The notes: generated by a model not told the origin, from the letters alone. A DNA stretch of 64,000 nucleotides from Apostichopus japonicus (GCF_037975245.1 NC_092571.1:3204501-3268500), one strand, 5' to 3'. Numbered from the stretch's first letter, positions 54,501 through 62,936 are shown. Program-made: numbers and translations.

Positions 54501-56576
54501 CAAAATCAACACTTATAGCATATCTTTGTCTGACCTGTCTAAAATTGTATGGCGATTTAGGGGAGGAGGGGGGGGGGGGGCAAACTCTACCTTTTGGAAA
54601 AGAGAAAACAAAGCGCCCTGCTTTTTATTTTATAGTCATGCACCCGGTGTACTGCAGTGTGTCAATATAATATGAAGAAGGAAGTCTAGCTGGAAAGCAG
54701 TGGTATATTCCTTCAGTATTTACATTGGTTAACGTCACTTTGACTTTTTGTGTCAGAAGTAGTCGCCCAACAGTGGAGCGTGCATTAAAGGTTATATCCC
54801 TGAACTCATATATAGTCCCCTTAAATCGGGGGTTCGTTTTGAACACATCATCGTTACAGCGACATGTGTTTACTACTGATGTTTTACGTACGGATAGTCA
54901 ATGGATCCTTTTGGAGTTCAGAAAGGACCTTTTGGCGTTCCACAGGATATTTTGTCGTTACAAATTACAGGGAACACAGTATTATGGGACTCAATTGAAA
55001 CAGAGAAGGATTAGGGAACTCACTAATTAAATCGATCAGATATATAATGATAGTTGTTCCGTGGATATACTCATACACATGATCTTAGCAAGGTGTGCTT
55101 AGACTTCATTGCATAGACTGATTGCATAATTGGGAACCTTGAGAAATGCAGGTTTTTAATCAGCTGATCGTTGTTTAATCAATCGATTATCCAATTATTG
55201 GAAGATCTGTATCATAGAAGAATGGTCTGAAAGGACTGATAAAGTAAACTGATTTAGTGATATCTTGGGTCAAAGAATGGTACCTGATGCATGAATACAC
55301 CAATGGGCGTAATCTGCAACAGTGACTCAGATAAACTTCATTCAATTTTGTTCAAATCTTGTCAAATGTCTCGCAGAAATAAGGAAGAAACGTTTGAAAT
55401 GTTTGTCAAAATACTCAAAAGTTCCCAAAAGTTGTTAATTAAAAATTAAAGAATTTTCATGAAAAATGCCATTTTGTTTACAAATGTATTAGGAAGTGCC
55501 TTTTTTTGTGATAAGTCAAAAATAGTAATTAAATTGTGTCAGAGTAAGCAGAGTAAGAAAACACCATTCAAATACTGGAATTTTGTGTTACAGAATGCAA
55601 AGTTGTATCCATTTTGTTGGAGCTTTTTGAGATCCTTTTGTGACCCCCCCCCCCCCCCTCAAATCAAAGTTACCGTCTCCCAATTCATCACAAAATGAAC
55701 TCTCTCCCGCCAAAATTGAACAAAGGTTTGTGAAATTTGAATTAAGTTTATACCAACTTTGTGTATATTGCGACAGATGTGAAACTCTCACTTTAATTTT
55801 AGCAAACACAACAACAGTTTTCACAAAATTAACACATGCATTCATATTAAATGTAATATTTCTAACAACCTACACGATTAAATAGACACATTATCTGCAT
55901 ACTAAGGCTTCTAAACCACACTACGAGAATATAAAGTAACCAACATAATTGTGGGTAACATCTGTACGATAAATATGCAAATTGACATAACCCGGTGTGT
56001 GGGAAATGATACACAATGGCAATAAAGTAATTGTAAGGCAATATATATATATGGGTGTTAAGTCATTATGTCAATTATTACATAAATGCAGCTAATTCTT
56101 AATTAACGTCATAAAATTAAAGGTCCGTTCAACTGTTATTCTACAAGGAATCGCGAATGATAATGTATGGTTTAATACGGTACTTTCAAGTTCATAACGC
56201 TTCGGTATTTTACAGAACGGTCAATGATGATTGTCGCACATGATAAATAAAGTTTCCCGTTATATTAACATAGATCTGTTATATTTTACACACAGCATGC
56301 CCCTGAGTAAAATTTCACCCTCTTCCCTAAGTCTTATAATCGCGCCTCTTCTCCCCACCCCTCCCGCCTTATTAACGAAGAAATGAATTCTTTCAAAGTT
56401 GACGCCCACTGAGTTATTGTTGTCAAAATGTTTGCCAAACAATTAAAGGAGTACGAAAATAAGAAACATTAGAAAATTCTTGGTAAGAAAAACGAGAGAA
56501 AAGAGGTAAAATGGTAGTTGTTCAAACCTGAGTAAATCCAAATGAACAAGAAGATATTTTGAACGTGCTCCAGCAT
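15492..56576 (-). CDS. MAM and LDL-receptor class A repeat type I membrane protein (MALRD1-like), 37 exons, complete
   Basis: Exons 5' to 3': 56528-56576, 54360-54491, 53905-54051, 53333-53595, 51829-52045, 50109-50255, 49588-49685, 48213-48377, 47295-47418, 46262-46393, 45443-45592, 44381-44643, 43427-43640, 42614-42769, 41168-41259, 39475-39645, 38516-38615, 38066-38248, 37455-37643, 36758-37014, 36241-36325, 34962-35084, 34194-34343, 33585-33682, 32939-33118, 30816-31059, 28858-29001, 27608-27795, 26856-27027, 24734-24856, 23715-23870, 23422-23564, 21847-22054, 20490-20627, 17667-17784, 16525-16585, 15492-15551. Total 5,640 nt, 1,879 aa plus stop, all phases consistent. Architecture: signal peptide, then LDLa-MAM eight times, a ninth LDLa, transmembrane helix, about 50-residue tail. 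This alternation resembles vertebrate MALRD1. LDLa domains are calcium-dependent ligand-binding modules and MAM domains are extracellular adhesion modules. The ligand is unknown. Orthology to MALRD1 rather than expansion of a related family is not settled. Confidence 0.93.
16661..17297 (-). CDS. Candidate alternative last exon: 14-residue repeat tail
   Basis: After a good acceptor (GTCGTTGTTTTAG, minus strand) the sequence stays open for 637 nt, starting in phase to accept exon 35 (which ends two bases into a codon), and ends at TGA 16661-16663. It encodes about 15 repeats of the type [14 protein letters not shown]. All 14 spacings are exactly 42 bases; variation is by substitution only. The stretch would give a cytoplasmic tail of about 211 residues in place of exons 36-37. 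Each repeat has a tyrosine and an SSESD motif fitting a casein-kinase-2-type acidic site. Without transcript data it could also be a silent intronic minisatellite; no polyadenylation hexamer is close downstream. Confidence 0.4.
16670..17280 (-). repeat. 42-bp minisatellite, 15 units, perfectly spaced
   Basis: The marker TTCACTACT recurs at 16712, 16754 and so on to 17258 in exact 42-base steps, with a further unit at 16670 (TTCAGTAGT). Units differ only by point substitutions. The minus strand is open in one frame throughout. Confidence 0.95.
18250..18568 (-). mobile_element. tRNA-derived SINE, second family
   Basis: Read on the minus strand, the element starts near GAGCGTGGTTGACAATTGG, with a box A-like TGGCTAAGGCG and a canonical box B GGTTCGATTCC. 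A central part includes CCTTGGGCAAG, and it ends with AAGCGCTATATAAAAATC and a TTA microsatellite. The tRNA-like head, body and simple tail define a SINE; similar CCTTGGGCAAG-bearing SINEs are widespread in invertebrates. Confidence 0.75.
18860..18957 (-). pseudogene. Decayed MAM middle exon (vestigial MAM9)
   Basis: On the minus strand this intronic stretch reads [20 protein letters not shown] and then IFSAN, aligning with exon 32 ([22 protein letters not shown]). After that it diverges and hits a stop, and there is no usable donor. It lies between LDLa9 (exon 34) and the transmembrane exon, exactly where a ninth MAM would be expected. Confidence 0.65.
20038..20478. repeat. 50-bp minisatellite beside exon 34
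   Basis: ATGAAAGTKA recurs at 20041, 20091, 20141, 20191, 20241 and 20291 and then with a one-base slip, about nine units in all. The array ends about 11 bases from the donor of exon 34 but does not include it. Confidence 0.9.
20490..24856 (-). CDS. Exons 30-34: LDLa8, MAM8 and LDLa9
   Basis: Residues 1545-1800. LDLa8 (exon 30, 24734-24856; loop [12 protein letters not shown]) starts at an acceptor repeated about 27 times in the 67-bp array just upstream. Phase excludes the nearer AG: only ATTTTAATAG before ACACCTATC gives the domain frame. MAM8 uses exons 31 (23715-23870), 32 (23422-23564, ending at a donor that is itself tandemly repeated) and 33 (21847-22054). LDLa9 (exon 34, 20490-20627) has a diverged loop ([10 protein letters not shown]). 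Confidence 0.9.
21715..21830. repeat. TTAATTAAC-type simple repeat
   Basis: Degenerate runs of CTAATTAACTAATTA in intron 33, almost free of G. Confidence 0.7.
22818..22937 (-). mobile_element. 5'-truncated SINE copy (family 1)
   Basis: Reverse-complement copy of the 3' half of the SINE seen at 24449, 43971 and 53081, including GAGGATCTAAATTACATAC and the CATA-type tail, but without the tRNA-like head. Confidence 0.8.
23030..23460 (-). repeat. Four-copy 110-bp repeat including the exon 32 splice donor
   Basis: The donor CTTAC (minus-strand GTAAG) recurs at 23089, 23199, 23308 and 23417, periods 110, 109 and 109. The 23417 copy is the genuine exon 32 end. The other three carry about 40 bases of exon sequence plus the donor, and each has ATGTAAGGT in place of ATGTACGGG, which puts a TAA stop in the MAM frame. 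Confidence 0.9.
24449..24684 (+). mobile_element. tRNA-derived SINE (family 1), full copy A
   Basis: The head has box A (TTAGCTCAGTGGTTAAC) and box B-like GAGTTCGAGTCAC. The body includes ATTAATGTATGTTGTTCAG and the 3' part CGAGTTCCTGCTTGCAGGAG, with a short degenerate tail. It lies in the intron just after exon 30, antisense to the gene. Confidence 0.85.
24842..26640 (-). repeat. 67-bp minisatellite, about 27 copies, including the exon 30 splice acceptor
   Basis: GTCTTTGATAGGTGTCTATT recurs about every 66-67 bases. The first copy (24842-24861) spans the real acceptor and start of exon 30. On the minus strand every copy carries TTCATGATTTTAATAG followed by the first 20 or so exon bases, ACACCTATCAAAGACCCTGC. 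Sequence and length vary slightly between copies (single-base indels). Confidence 0.95.
26856..29001 (-). CDS. Exons 27-29: MAM7
   Basis: Residues 1377-1544. Exon 27 (28858-29001) starts [13 protein letters not shown]; exon 28 (27608-27795) covers the WYHMEG strand and stops after FLRTEDE; exon 29 (26856-27027) holds the SGSQGNQW stretch and the end [12 protein letters not shown]. This intron position differs from MAM1-MAM6 and resembles MAM8, marking MAM7 and MAM8 as a separate subgroup. Confidence 0.9.
27433..27511. repeat. TA/TC microsatellite
   Basis: Alternating ATATAT with scattered C, in intron 28. Confidence 0.9.
28459..28817. mobile_element. hAT-type MITE with 8-bp target duplication
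   Basis: The terminal inverted repeats are CAGGGGTGGGCAAC and GTTGCCCACCCCTG. The element is flanked on both sides by TTTTAAAG (28451-28458 and 28818-28825), an 8-base duplication as hAT transposases make. Internal sequence is 359 bases without a transposase. Confidence 0.9.
29143..30111. mobile_element. 969-bp transposon with 97-bp terminal inverted repeats
   Basis: Left arm 29143-29239 and right arm 30015-30111 are inverted copies differing at two of 97 positions. The arms are made of nested GCGCTATC/GATAGCGC motifs. The interior carries an integrase-like remnant. Flanking TA-rich bases make the target duplication ambiguous. It lies in intron 26 of the MAM/LDLa gene. Confidence 0.85.
29641..29935 (+). 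pseudogene. Integrase-like ORF remnant inside the 969-bp element
   Basis: From ATG 29641 the frame reads [14 protein letters not shown], then [18 protein letters not shown], and after an in-frame TGA (29863-29865) continues [18 protein letters not shown]. The pattern resembles the N-terminal, histidine-containing part of integrase-like proteins of KRBA2/Ginger-type elements. The catalytic core is absent. It is too short and interrupted to work. The family assignment is from memory of motif style and is tentative. Confidence 0.5.
30816..35084 (-). CDS. Exons 22-26: LDLa6, MAM6 and LDLa7
   Basis: Residues 1112-1376. LDLa6 (exon 22, 34962-35084) has an intact loop ([12 protein letters not shown]). 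MAM6 uses exons 23 (34194-34343), 24 (33585-33682, 98 nt), 25 (32939-33118, 180 nt) and the start of 26 (30816-31059), which also holds LDLa7 with intact loop ([12 protein letters not shown]). The acceptors of exons 23 and 26 are both duplicated in tandem (see repeats). At exon 23 the AG giving A-S-Y-P was chosen because it fits phase 1. Confidence 0.92.
31047..31950 (-). repeat. 41-bp minisatellite, about 20 copies, including the exon 26 splice acceptor
   Basis: The unit (plus strand) contains TTCTAGAATTATCTGTTTTG then TTATAACAATACCAAACACA. On the minus strand this is GTTATAACAAAACAG followed by ATAATTCTAGAA, matching the true acceptor and first 12 bases of exon 26 (ATAACTTTAGAA). Three blocks of about 50 bases with a CCAGGTCTGGTCTCACACCACC-like core interrupt the array. 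Confidence 0.92.
34315..34740 (-). repeat. 225-bp tandem duplication including the exon 23 acceptor
   Basis: CTCAAAATTACATC and following sequence recur with an offset of 225 bases (34315 and 34540). The second copy includes 29 bases of exon 23 and its acceptor, plus about 170 bases of intron. Copies differ at several positions, so this is not recent. Confidence 0.88.
35733..36089 (+). mobile_element. TTAA-flanked MITE, copy 1
   Basis: The element starts AGGGTGTGAAGACTCGC, ends GCGAGTCTTCAATGCCT, and is flanked by TTAA on both sides (35729-35732, 36090-36093). No coding sequence. TTAA duplication is the hallmark of piggyBac-type transposition. Confidence 0.88.
36241..38248 (-). CDS. Exons 18-21: LDLa5 and MAM5
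   Basis: Residues 874-1111. Exon 18 (38066-38248) begins with a threonine-rich linker ([11 protein letters not shown]), a likely O-glycosylated spacer, then LDLa5; its loop reads [12 protein letters not shown] with glycine in place of the second aspartate. MAM5 uses exons 19 (37455-37643), 20 (36758-37014, undivided 257-nt middle) and 21 (36241-36325). Exon 19 is longer than its counterparts and contains a [10 protein letters not shown] acidic insertion. Confidence 0.9.
38516..42769 (-). CDS. Exons 14-17: MAM4
   Basis: Residues 701-873. Exon 14 (42614-42769) opens with [13 protein letters not shown], exons 15 (41168-41259, 92 nt) and 16 (39475-39645, 171 nt) again split a 263-nt middle, and exon 17 (38516-38615) closes with [13 protein letters not shown]. 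The introns here are the least repeat-rich of the gene, apart from a TTCGA-motif tract at 41585-41850. Confidence 0.9.
41585..41850. repeat. Degenerate TTCGA/TCGAA motif tract
   Basis: About ten palindromic TTCGA, TCGAA or TCGAG cores are spaced 15-40 bases apart in an AT-rich stretch of intron 15, on both strands. Confidence 0.55.
43427..46393 (-). CDS. Exons 10-13: LDLa3, MAM3 and LDLa4
   Basis: Residues 448-700. LDLa3 (exon 10, 46262-46393) has six cysteines, but its calcium loop reads [13 protein letters not shown], so the usual aspartates before and after the fifth cysteine are replaced by Q and G; calcium affinity may be low. MAM3 is in exons 11 (45443-45592), 12 (44381-44643, undivided middle) and 13 (43427-43640), the last fused to LDLa4, whose loop (NCGDASDE) is near canonical. 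The MAM3 end contains [17 protein letters not shown]; the RKRR matches the furin consensus, though it lies in a domain strand. Confidence 0.9.
43971..44186 (+). mobile_element. tRNA-derived SINE (family 1), copy B
   Basis: Same head (box A TTAGCTCAGTGGTTAAC; box B CGGTTCGAGTCACTCC, the best preserved in the window), body and CATA tail as copy A. It has an internal deletion of about 35 bases after AATCATGGACTT. It lies in intron 12, antisense to the gene. Confidence 0.87.
45929..45960. repeat. 32-bp perfect palindrome
   Basis: TAAAATGTATAGCCTA followed directly by its reverse complement, with no spacer, in intron 10. Confidence 0.95.
46772..47212. mobile_element. hAT-type MITE
   Basis: Ends CAGTGGCGGACTGG and CCAGTCCGCCCCTG are inverted repeats. 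The flanking octamers CTAGGGAG and TCAGGGAG agree at six of eight positions, fitting a decayed 8-base target duplication. No transposase is present. Confidence 0.75.
47295..50255 (-). CDS. Exons 6-9: MAM2
   Basis: Residues 270-447. Exon 6 (50109-50255) starts with [13 protein letters not shown]; exons 7 (49588-49685, 98 nt) and 8 (48213-48377, 165 nt) split the middle that is one 263-nt exon in MAM1 and MAM3; exon 9 (47295-47418) ends the domain with [13 protein letters not shown] and continues into a Pro/Thr-rich linker ([12 protein letters not shown] once joined to exon 10). Confidence 0.9.
50451..50811 (+). mobile_element. TTAA-flanked MITE, copy 2
   Basis: Same ends and body as the copy at 35733, 361 bases, flanked by TTAA (50447-50450, 50812-50815). 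In intron 5 of the MAM/LDLa gene. Confidence 0.88.
51829..54051 (-). CDS. Exons 3-5: MAM1 and LDLa2
   Basis: Exon 3 (53905-54051) opens the MAM domain with [12 protein letters not shown], exon 4 (53333-53595) carries the undivided 263-base middle, and exon 5 (51829-52045) holds the MAM end ([11 protein letters not shown]) fused to LDLa2. Residues 61-269. LDLa2 has a seventh cysteine: its core reads [10 protein letters not shown], so one cysteine is unpaired or pairs outside the domain. The donor of exon 4 (GTATAT) lies in the microsatellite tail of a SINE. The exon 3 acceptor (ATCCCTTGAG) has a poor pyrimidine tract, but phase and homology support it. Confidence 0.9.
52355..52830 (-). mobile_element. 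5'-truncated LINE, reverse transcriptase C-terminal end
   Basis: On the minus strand, an open frame ending at 52620 reads [18 protein letters not shown], then [18 protein letters not shown] and [12 protein letters not shown]. This is the tail typical of CR1/Jockey-like reverse-transcriptase ORFs (H-x-H-x-T-R, R-x-x-x-x-W-N-x-L, F-K-R-x-L). A 3'UTR follows, with a CTCCTACTTTGTTAAGCC stretch and an AAATA-type tail. The 5' side stops at an 18-bp tandem repeat. Confidence 0.7.
52815..52881. repeat. Short tandem repeat at the LINE breakpoint
   Basis: ATGCATCTATTACTATG repeats about three to four times with one shortened unit. Confidence 0.85.
53081..53324 (+). mobile_element. tRNA-derived SINE (family 1), copy C, abutting a splice donor
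   Basis: Full head (box A TTAGCTCAGTGGTTAACG; box B GAGTTCGAGTCAC), body and a TACATA/TATATA tail. Its tail runs to within about 8 bases of exon 4 (low end 53333) of the antisense MAM/LDLa gene, so the first intron bases of that donor come from, or merge with, the SINE tail. Confidence 0.87.
54360..56576 (-). CDS. Exons 1-2: signal peptide and LDLa1
   Basis: Exon 1 (56528-56576) encodes 16 codons beginning [16 protein letters not shown], a hydrophobic start fitting a secretory signal peptide; the first ATG is used and none precedes it nearby in frame. Exon 2 (54360-54491, residues 17-60, phase 1-1) holds a canonical six-cysteine LDLa domain ending [16 protein letters not shown], with the acidic calcium-binding residues D, D, D and E intact. 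Intron 1 (54492-56527) holds a C-run at about 55646-55660 and nothing else I recognise. Confidence 0.85.
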
Positions 56577-58335
56577 GATGAAAGCGAATAATGAGTGATC
56601 AATAACTAGACTGTACTTTGTAGTGGTTAACACAAGTCACTCTCCATCTTAAAATAACAACAACACAGCATACTGGCGAGTAAATTTCAGTCTATGTTAG
56701 CATCTCCGTTGATATACAAAGCTACCCTAATCTAGGCTACTTGTAATCTGATATAAACAACATTTAATTATTCACTTAATCTCTTTTGTAAAGTATAAAG
56801 CTGCATTAAAGTTGGCAAAGTCCAAATGATTAGGGGATTAACATTTGAAAAGACAGAGACACGCAGTGTAGGTCTAATGGTGCACTGCGTCACGACAGAG
56901 GTTAACCTGTTAAATTAAAACAAGGTTTTCAGCCTTGTATATTTACACTATCAAACTATTTCATCAAACTCCTCTTCAAATGTCAAACATTTTTCATCAT
57001 TTAGCAGCCTTCATCCCTATGACAGCTTTCATCACTTGTCAGTGCGATTTCTCCTTCTATCCAAAACGACTTACACAAGTCTAATACTCCACGTGAATTT
57101 AAAAATATTCTTTATGACTATTGTCTACTTTTAGGAAATATGCGGAAAAATACAACTTTGTTGAGTTATGTAATTTGCATAGTATTTTGATATCTTATTA
57201 TAACAATTTGCAATGAGGTATTGAAAGGACATAGAATTTAGACGACCACAACTTTGAAGTGCGGCATTTCTCCCAATAATTCTTTCGTCTTGTGGTCTGA
57301 ATGTAAAAGACGCTGGACTACATGCTCACACATTGTCATTTGACGAAATGCTTGTGCGCCTTACAAAACATATACTCATATCACCCAAAAAGACGAAGAT
57401 GTGTCTACTTGGACAATACCAAGCGATCGATGATTCGTCGGTAGATGAGGAATACTAATACGTATATTCCACCTCAATTACTGGCAGGGCGAGAACTCAG
57501 GATGAGATGTCCGTCGAAATGTTTTTCCCTCCCTTTGTCGCGCTATCCTCTTTATTGATGAAATAAGTGTCTTCATTATTGACAATTAGCATAAACAGTC
57601 CTCAATCATTGCTTTAATAGGTACGAAATCTTCGCTGTGAACTAAAAAAGGGTGAGTTTACCGCTGAACGATTAACCCAAAAGTACAACAGGTACCCTCG
57701 ACATCAGTCATACCAGTTTCACGAACTGTTTAAATATCACTGCGTAGGCCTAAGTTAAGCTAGGATCAATTGCTGTACATAGTTCTCTGTAACTCTTTTA
57801 GGGGCATACTTAATAACAGAAAATCATTTCCATGAAGCCCTAGGACTCAGGCCTAGGCTACAGCACAACTACAAGGTTTAACTGGACAATAACTTGTATG
57901 ACTAGTGTCAAACTCACATCACCCGTACATTTGGTGGTAGTCTACTCATAAATATATTGTCACATGCTAATCACATGTTAATGGTAGTACATGTGTTGAC
58001 GTAGAAGGAAAAACTGTTGCTCTTTTATGTGGGGGTGGGGTTATCATCTGAACCCTAAGAACTCCTCTTTTCTATGGGCATAAACAGGTCAATTAACTCT
58101 TACATGTTGTAATGCATCTCTGACCTGAGTTGTTTCCTAAATGACACTGACCTGATAGTAGACTATTCAATATTTCTACTAGTAGCCTAATTCTATATAT
58201 TCTAATCATATTATAAAGGCCTGTATGCTGATCATTAAATATCCTAATTCCATTGTGGACACTACTGTATATATATATCAAATGGGCAATAGTAACAATG
58301 ATTTTTTTTTTAAAGTTTCTTTTATAGTCATTTGA
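56577..58335. other. Intergenic region between divergent MAM/LDLa gene and METTL15
   Basis: About 1.76 kb separates the two start codons and should hold both promoters. I see no CpG island, TATA box or repeat that I would defend. Confidence 0.5.
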
Positions 58336-61300
58336 ATGATGGCTTCATCAATCATACCAAAGCAGCTGGTGACTCTGTTAAGGTGTAAACTTATTCTAAA
58401 CAAGACCAGATTACTTTCAACTGGTTGCATCTTACAATATCCAAGAGGGAACCGTCCAAAAGTTCAGAGGTCAAGACTCTCTGGTTATGTCGAGCCTGTA
58501 GCTTCTATTGATGATCCTGAGAAAGAGACATATAAAACACAGACTGAGAAGAAACCTGAAATAAAAGGGATAGATTTGGAACTCCATCGACCTGTTATGT
58601 TGGAAGAGATCATCAGTTTCTTCCAGCCAGCTGAGAATCAGGTATTTAAAGCAGATTCTGGATCCCTCTCACATTCTTCCTTGGGGACCATGAAAGACCC
58701 AGATGTGGCTCACTTTTTTCATTTATTTATTCCGGTCCATAAATGTTTGGCCATGATAGATCGTTGATGCAATATCGTGTTGTACTGAATGAAGAAACAG
58801 TCATTCTGTTGTTATGTAATCCCTTTATCACCACCTCCATGCCCTTTATACCCATGCTGGGCCCACCTACAAGTGTAAACCTGGTTATAGGCATGCAGGA
58901 TAAATTGAAAAAGCACTAGTTATTGTCACCACACTGTTACCTGACAAAGGTGTTTTATTCCAAAGGTAATGTGCATCACTGAATGAAACAGATGTCAGGC
59001 AATGTCAGTGGGTAATGTTGTAATCTTCTTTTATGTCTGCTTCAGTATGCAAGTGTTTCTGTAGTTGCTTCCTTTTTTGCCCCCTACAATTTTCTGTACA
59101 AATATAGATCATTGTTGACCCTTCAGCATTCATGTTAGTTTAAGGAACTTAAGACATTTGGGAGATTTTCTTATTTTCTATACATATAATAGTGTTCTTG
59201 TACAGCATGATTTCAACCCTGTCAATCTCTGGTCTCAAATATGTTTCCTCTTTGCTTTGAAGGTTTATCTAGATATGACGTTTGGAGCTGGAGGACACAC
59301 TAAAGCTATATTGCAGAGCGATCCATCAACGGTTGTATATGCTCTTGATAGAGATCCAGTTGCCTACAAGATAGCTGTTGATCTGGCTGAAGAATACAGG
59401 TTTGTTTATTGAAATTATTACTTAAGTTCATTGTACTTGTAGCGGTATGTCTAATTATTGTTGATCTTAGACCTGTATGTTTAACATTTGCTTTAAGTGC
59501 ACAATTGCTGTTATCTGTAGAGCTGTTGTTAAACAGTAAATTACACACATGAAAGGAAACGTAGGTCTGAGTCTCGGTAATAAAAGACTTTTATGTTACC
59601 TCATGTTTTTTGAAATTCATTCCAATGGCATATTAACAAAATGGACTTTGGGGTAGTAGTGTGATTAACGTTTACTTTTGAGAAAATACTCTCCCCCAAC
59701 CAAGTTAAAAATATCTTAGTATTATTTCTGCCTGTTTTTGGTGTGAACATACTTTACTTATATCATATATTACTTCTGTATTGATTTAGAACATGTACGT
59801 GAAAACTTCTACTGTAGCTTTTATATCCAAGCACAACATAACAGGAAGTAAACTTATCTGAACTAACCCCCTAAGTCCCAAACCCTGTAATATTATCTTG
59901 TCCTTAAGAATTAATGTGTGTTTTATGTTAATTTCCTAACCTGAACAAATTTTACTTTACCATTTTTTATGTTAATTACTAGCATGAGTGACCTTTATAC
60001 TGGAATGTTTACCCTCCCACAAACCAAAGAACAATATTTCAATATAATTTCCACCTCTTGCAGTATGACTTCTCAGAATCACAAAGTCAGTGACTTGATA
60101 CATGTATTTAGGACCTAGTAGGACCAGTTTTTCAGTTGAGTCAACATCAGTTTTTGCTACAGCTAGTAATGGAACTGCCCATATTTTTACAGGAAGTCCA
60201 TTTTGGGAGGTGAAATTGAGTTGATTATCTAGTAAATTTGTCACTCATTGGTTACAATATTTCATCTGATTTGATTAGGTCAAGACTGCATCCTATTCTC
60301 GGTCGTTTTAGTAATGTGGATTCCTTGTTGAAAGAAGCCGGTGTTGGCCATGGGTGCTTTGATGGTGTTTTAATTGATGCAGGGTGCTCATCCATGCAGT
60401 TTGATAACCCTGAGAGAGGATTTGCTCTGAGTCATGATGGCCCCTTAGATATGAGAATGGATGGAGAAAGGTTGGTACCAACAGGGATTAATACACTGTT
60501 CACATTTTGTGAAGCAATTTGGGAAGCTTAGGAATTTGGGGTGTTAATAAAATACTGGAATTACTAAGGTTTGGCATGTATAAAACTGCTGATACATCTT
60601 GACAGTTGCATACAGTAGTAATTTGTTAATTTTGTATAGCATTTTGCTATATCGTATTAGATAAATGATCTACGCTACTCCAGAGGACATGGGGAATGAC
60701 AGGGGAAGAAACAAACTCTTAATACAAGACAACCCAATTTTGAGTAGTGAGTTTGTGTTGAAAATCATTTTACATTTTACCTATCACCAGAGTGAAGAGG
60801 GGAAAAGTACAGAAGAATATCAACTGTATCAACGAAATCATGACTACAGGTATTTCTTTATAAGAACCCTGCAGTGTTTTTGCTTAAACAGTTGTATGTG
60901 TGTTTTTCGACAGGTTTCCTTCCAATCCTTCCGCTGCAGACGTAGTTAACAACTTGGACGTCACGACGCTATCTAGAATATTGAAGACTTACGGAGAGGA
61001 GCGGCAGGCCAAGAGAGTGGCTTCCATGATCGTCAATTATCGAGAAAATCAGAAACCGATAGAATCCACGCAAGAACTGGCCACGGTGATATCCTTTGCG
61101 TTCACTCACAGAGACGCAGCGAATAGTAAAGACGGCCTTGGCCGCAAACTCCATGTAGCAACCAGAACGTTCCAAGCTCTGCGGATCTTTGTGAATGATG
61201 AGTTGAATGAACTCTACAGAGGTCTCGTCGCCATCAAGCCTTTCGTAAAGAGCAGAGGCAAGTTGGCCGTTTTAACATTTCACTCGTTGGAAGACAGGAT

Positions 61301-61514
61301 CGTGAAACGATTCCTGCAGGGAAAGAATGTCAATGAAGCCGGAAAATCCATCCATCAAAGAAAGGCGGCTTCTGATTGGACAACCGATGAAGGGGAAGTT
61401 AAATCTCTGGATTGGGAGGTCATGAACAAGAAAGTTTTGTATGCGAGCGAATTTGAGTTATCAGAAAATCCACGGTCGAGATCTGCAAAGTTGAGGGCGG
61501 CATACAAAGTATAG
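58336..61514 (+). CDS. METTL15: METTL15, mitochondrial 12S rRNA m4C methyltransferase (complete, 4 exons)
   Basis: Exons 58336-58641, 59263-59399, 60279-60470 and 60914-61514 sum to 1,236 nt (411 aa plus stop; human about 407). Phases 0, 2 and 2 match. The N-terminal 50 residues are basic and poor in acidic residues, as a mitochondrial targeting sequence. The RsmH/MraW fold follows: HRPVMLEE (84-91), the AdoMet-binding DMTFGAGGH (106-114), YALDRDP (128-134), [15 protein letters not shown] (176-190), [10 protein letters not shown], then [33 protein letters not shown] and [11 protein letters not shown] near the end. The family methylates the N4 of a cytidine in the decoding region of small-subunit rRNA; the animal enzyme acts on mitochondrial 12S rRNA and supports mitoribosome assembly. 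No key motif is missing. Confidence 0.96.
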
Positions 61515-61697
61515 CCATGACCTGGTTTTCACCAGAAAGGGGAAGCAGTGCTGTTTGACAGTAAATGTTGGAAATTGGAACTAAAAATGATGAACTAGGC
61601 ATACATAATCTTTTTTACAGATCGTTTGCTATTTTAGGATTTCAATGTGAAGTCAGTGAAAGATTCTTAGCATTTTGTCTAAGATCTGTTCTTTTAA

Positions 61698-61703
61698 AAT
61701 AAA
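61698..61703 (+). terminator. Probable polyadenylation signal of METTL15
   Basis: AATAAA 184 bases after the METTL15 stop codon. Confidence 0.6.
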
Positions 61704-62936
61704 ATGGTGATACTACACCAGTCAAACCACCATCATGATCACATGGTTGCAACCCAAAGGTAATGGGACCAAGTTTCTTCAGTTTCTTCCAACCCAGAGA
61801 GATGAGAGCAAATGTTTCTTTTTTTAGAAAACTTCAGGTGTTATACTGAATTTGAACGTATGTGAATGCAAACAAGATCATGCACTGTGAACCTCTAAAA
61901 AACACACTGGAATAGAACTTGCCTGTTACTTTGAGCTGGAGGTTTTAGCATCATTTTGCCCTGGAAGTCAAATGGGCTGTACATGAATTATCTTAATGAT
62001 TAATACCAAGAACATGCTGAAAAGGAAAACTAAAACAATGGCTGCTTTTGATTGTCTCTGTTGTATTGAGTTGTATAATTTAACATTATGCTATATTTAT
62101 TCATAATATAAAAGACATGATTATTGATAAACATCATAAAACCTAAATATTGATACAGCTCTCAAGTCCCACATCAAAGGTCTATCCATTATTATCTAGT
62201 ACAAGCTAAATGAATTCTCTGGTATACTGCTTACACATCTGTGAGGATACTTGCAACAGCTGTGGGCTCCTCAAAGGTGCAGATCCATGGGGGTTGGAAA
62301 AGTAGGAACACCCCTCTCCTCCCCCCCCCCCCTAGTGAAGCCCACATTCACAGTAGCTATTAGCACAACCTTTGCATGTTTATCTAACTCTCTCAGAATG
62401 CACCATTTCACTTCTAACTTTTAATTTTCTGTGGAGGGGACGGGTGGGGGGTGAATCCAGATCCCCTTCATGGGAGTTGACTTTAATGACCTCAGGGCAC
62501 TCACCCCCTCATTTAAAATTCTGGATCCACCCCTGCTGTATATATTCACTAGACAAATTACCCTTGAAATTTACCCAACTAATAATCTCTGCCTTTTCAA
62601 ACTTGCAAGATTTCAAGTTAGGAAAGATATTCAGAATGTTAATATTTCACACTTTGATTCTATCTGTTAAAAAATTCAAAAAAGAAACGAAAATCATAGC
62701 AACATTTACAAAATTTTACTGCAAATGTTAGTTTCATAGAGGTATTCTTTAAATTAAAAGATAAAAAACATTTCTATTTGTAAAAAGAAAAATCTCCCAG
62801 TAAAATAAGAAGAAAAAGCTTCTTTACCCTGTTGAAATGTTTGAATAGATTACAGTTTGACATTTGACAGATCTACTTTACAGACCTATATTATGATTCA
62901 GACCGACTCCAGACCGACAACATACACAGACTTTAA

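Noticed and set aside
54725-55030. 101-codon plus-strand ORF in MAM intron 1
   Set aside because: No recognisable domain, no splice context, overlapped by an equally long ORF on the other strand.
60665-60949. 94-codon plus-strand ORF inside METTL15 intron 3
   Set aside because: Joining exon 3 directly to 60914 keeps phase and restores the RsmH motif order; the ORF adds nothing conserved.
62419-62536. Possible hAT fragment ending TGGATCCACCCCTG
   Set aside because: Only one end resembles a terminal repeat; left end and duplication not found.
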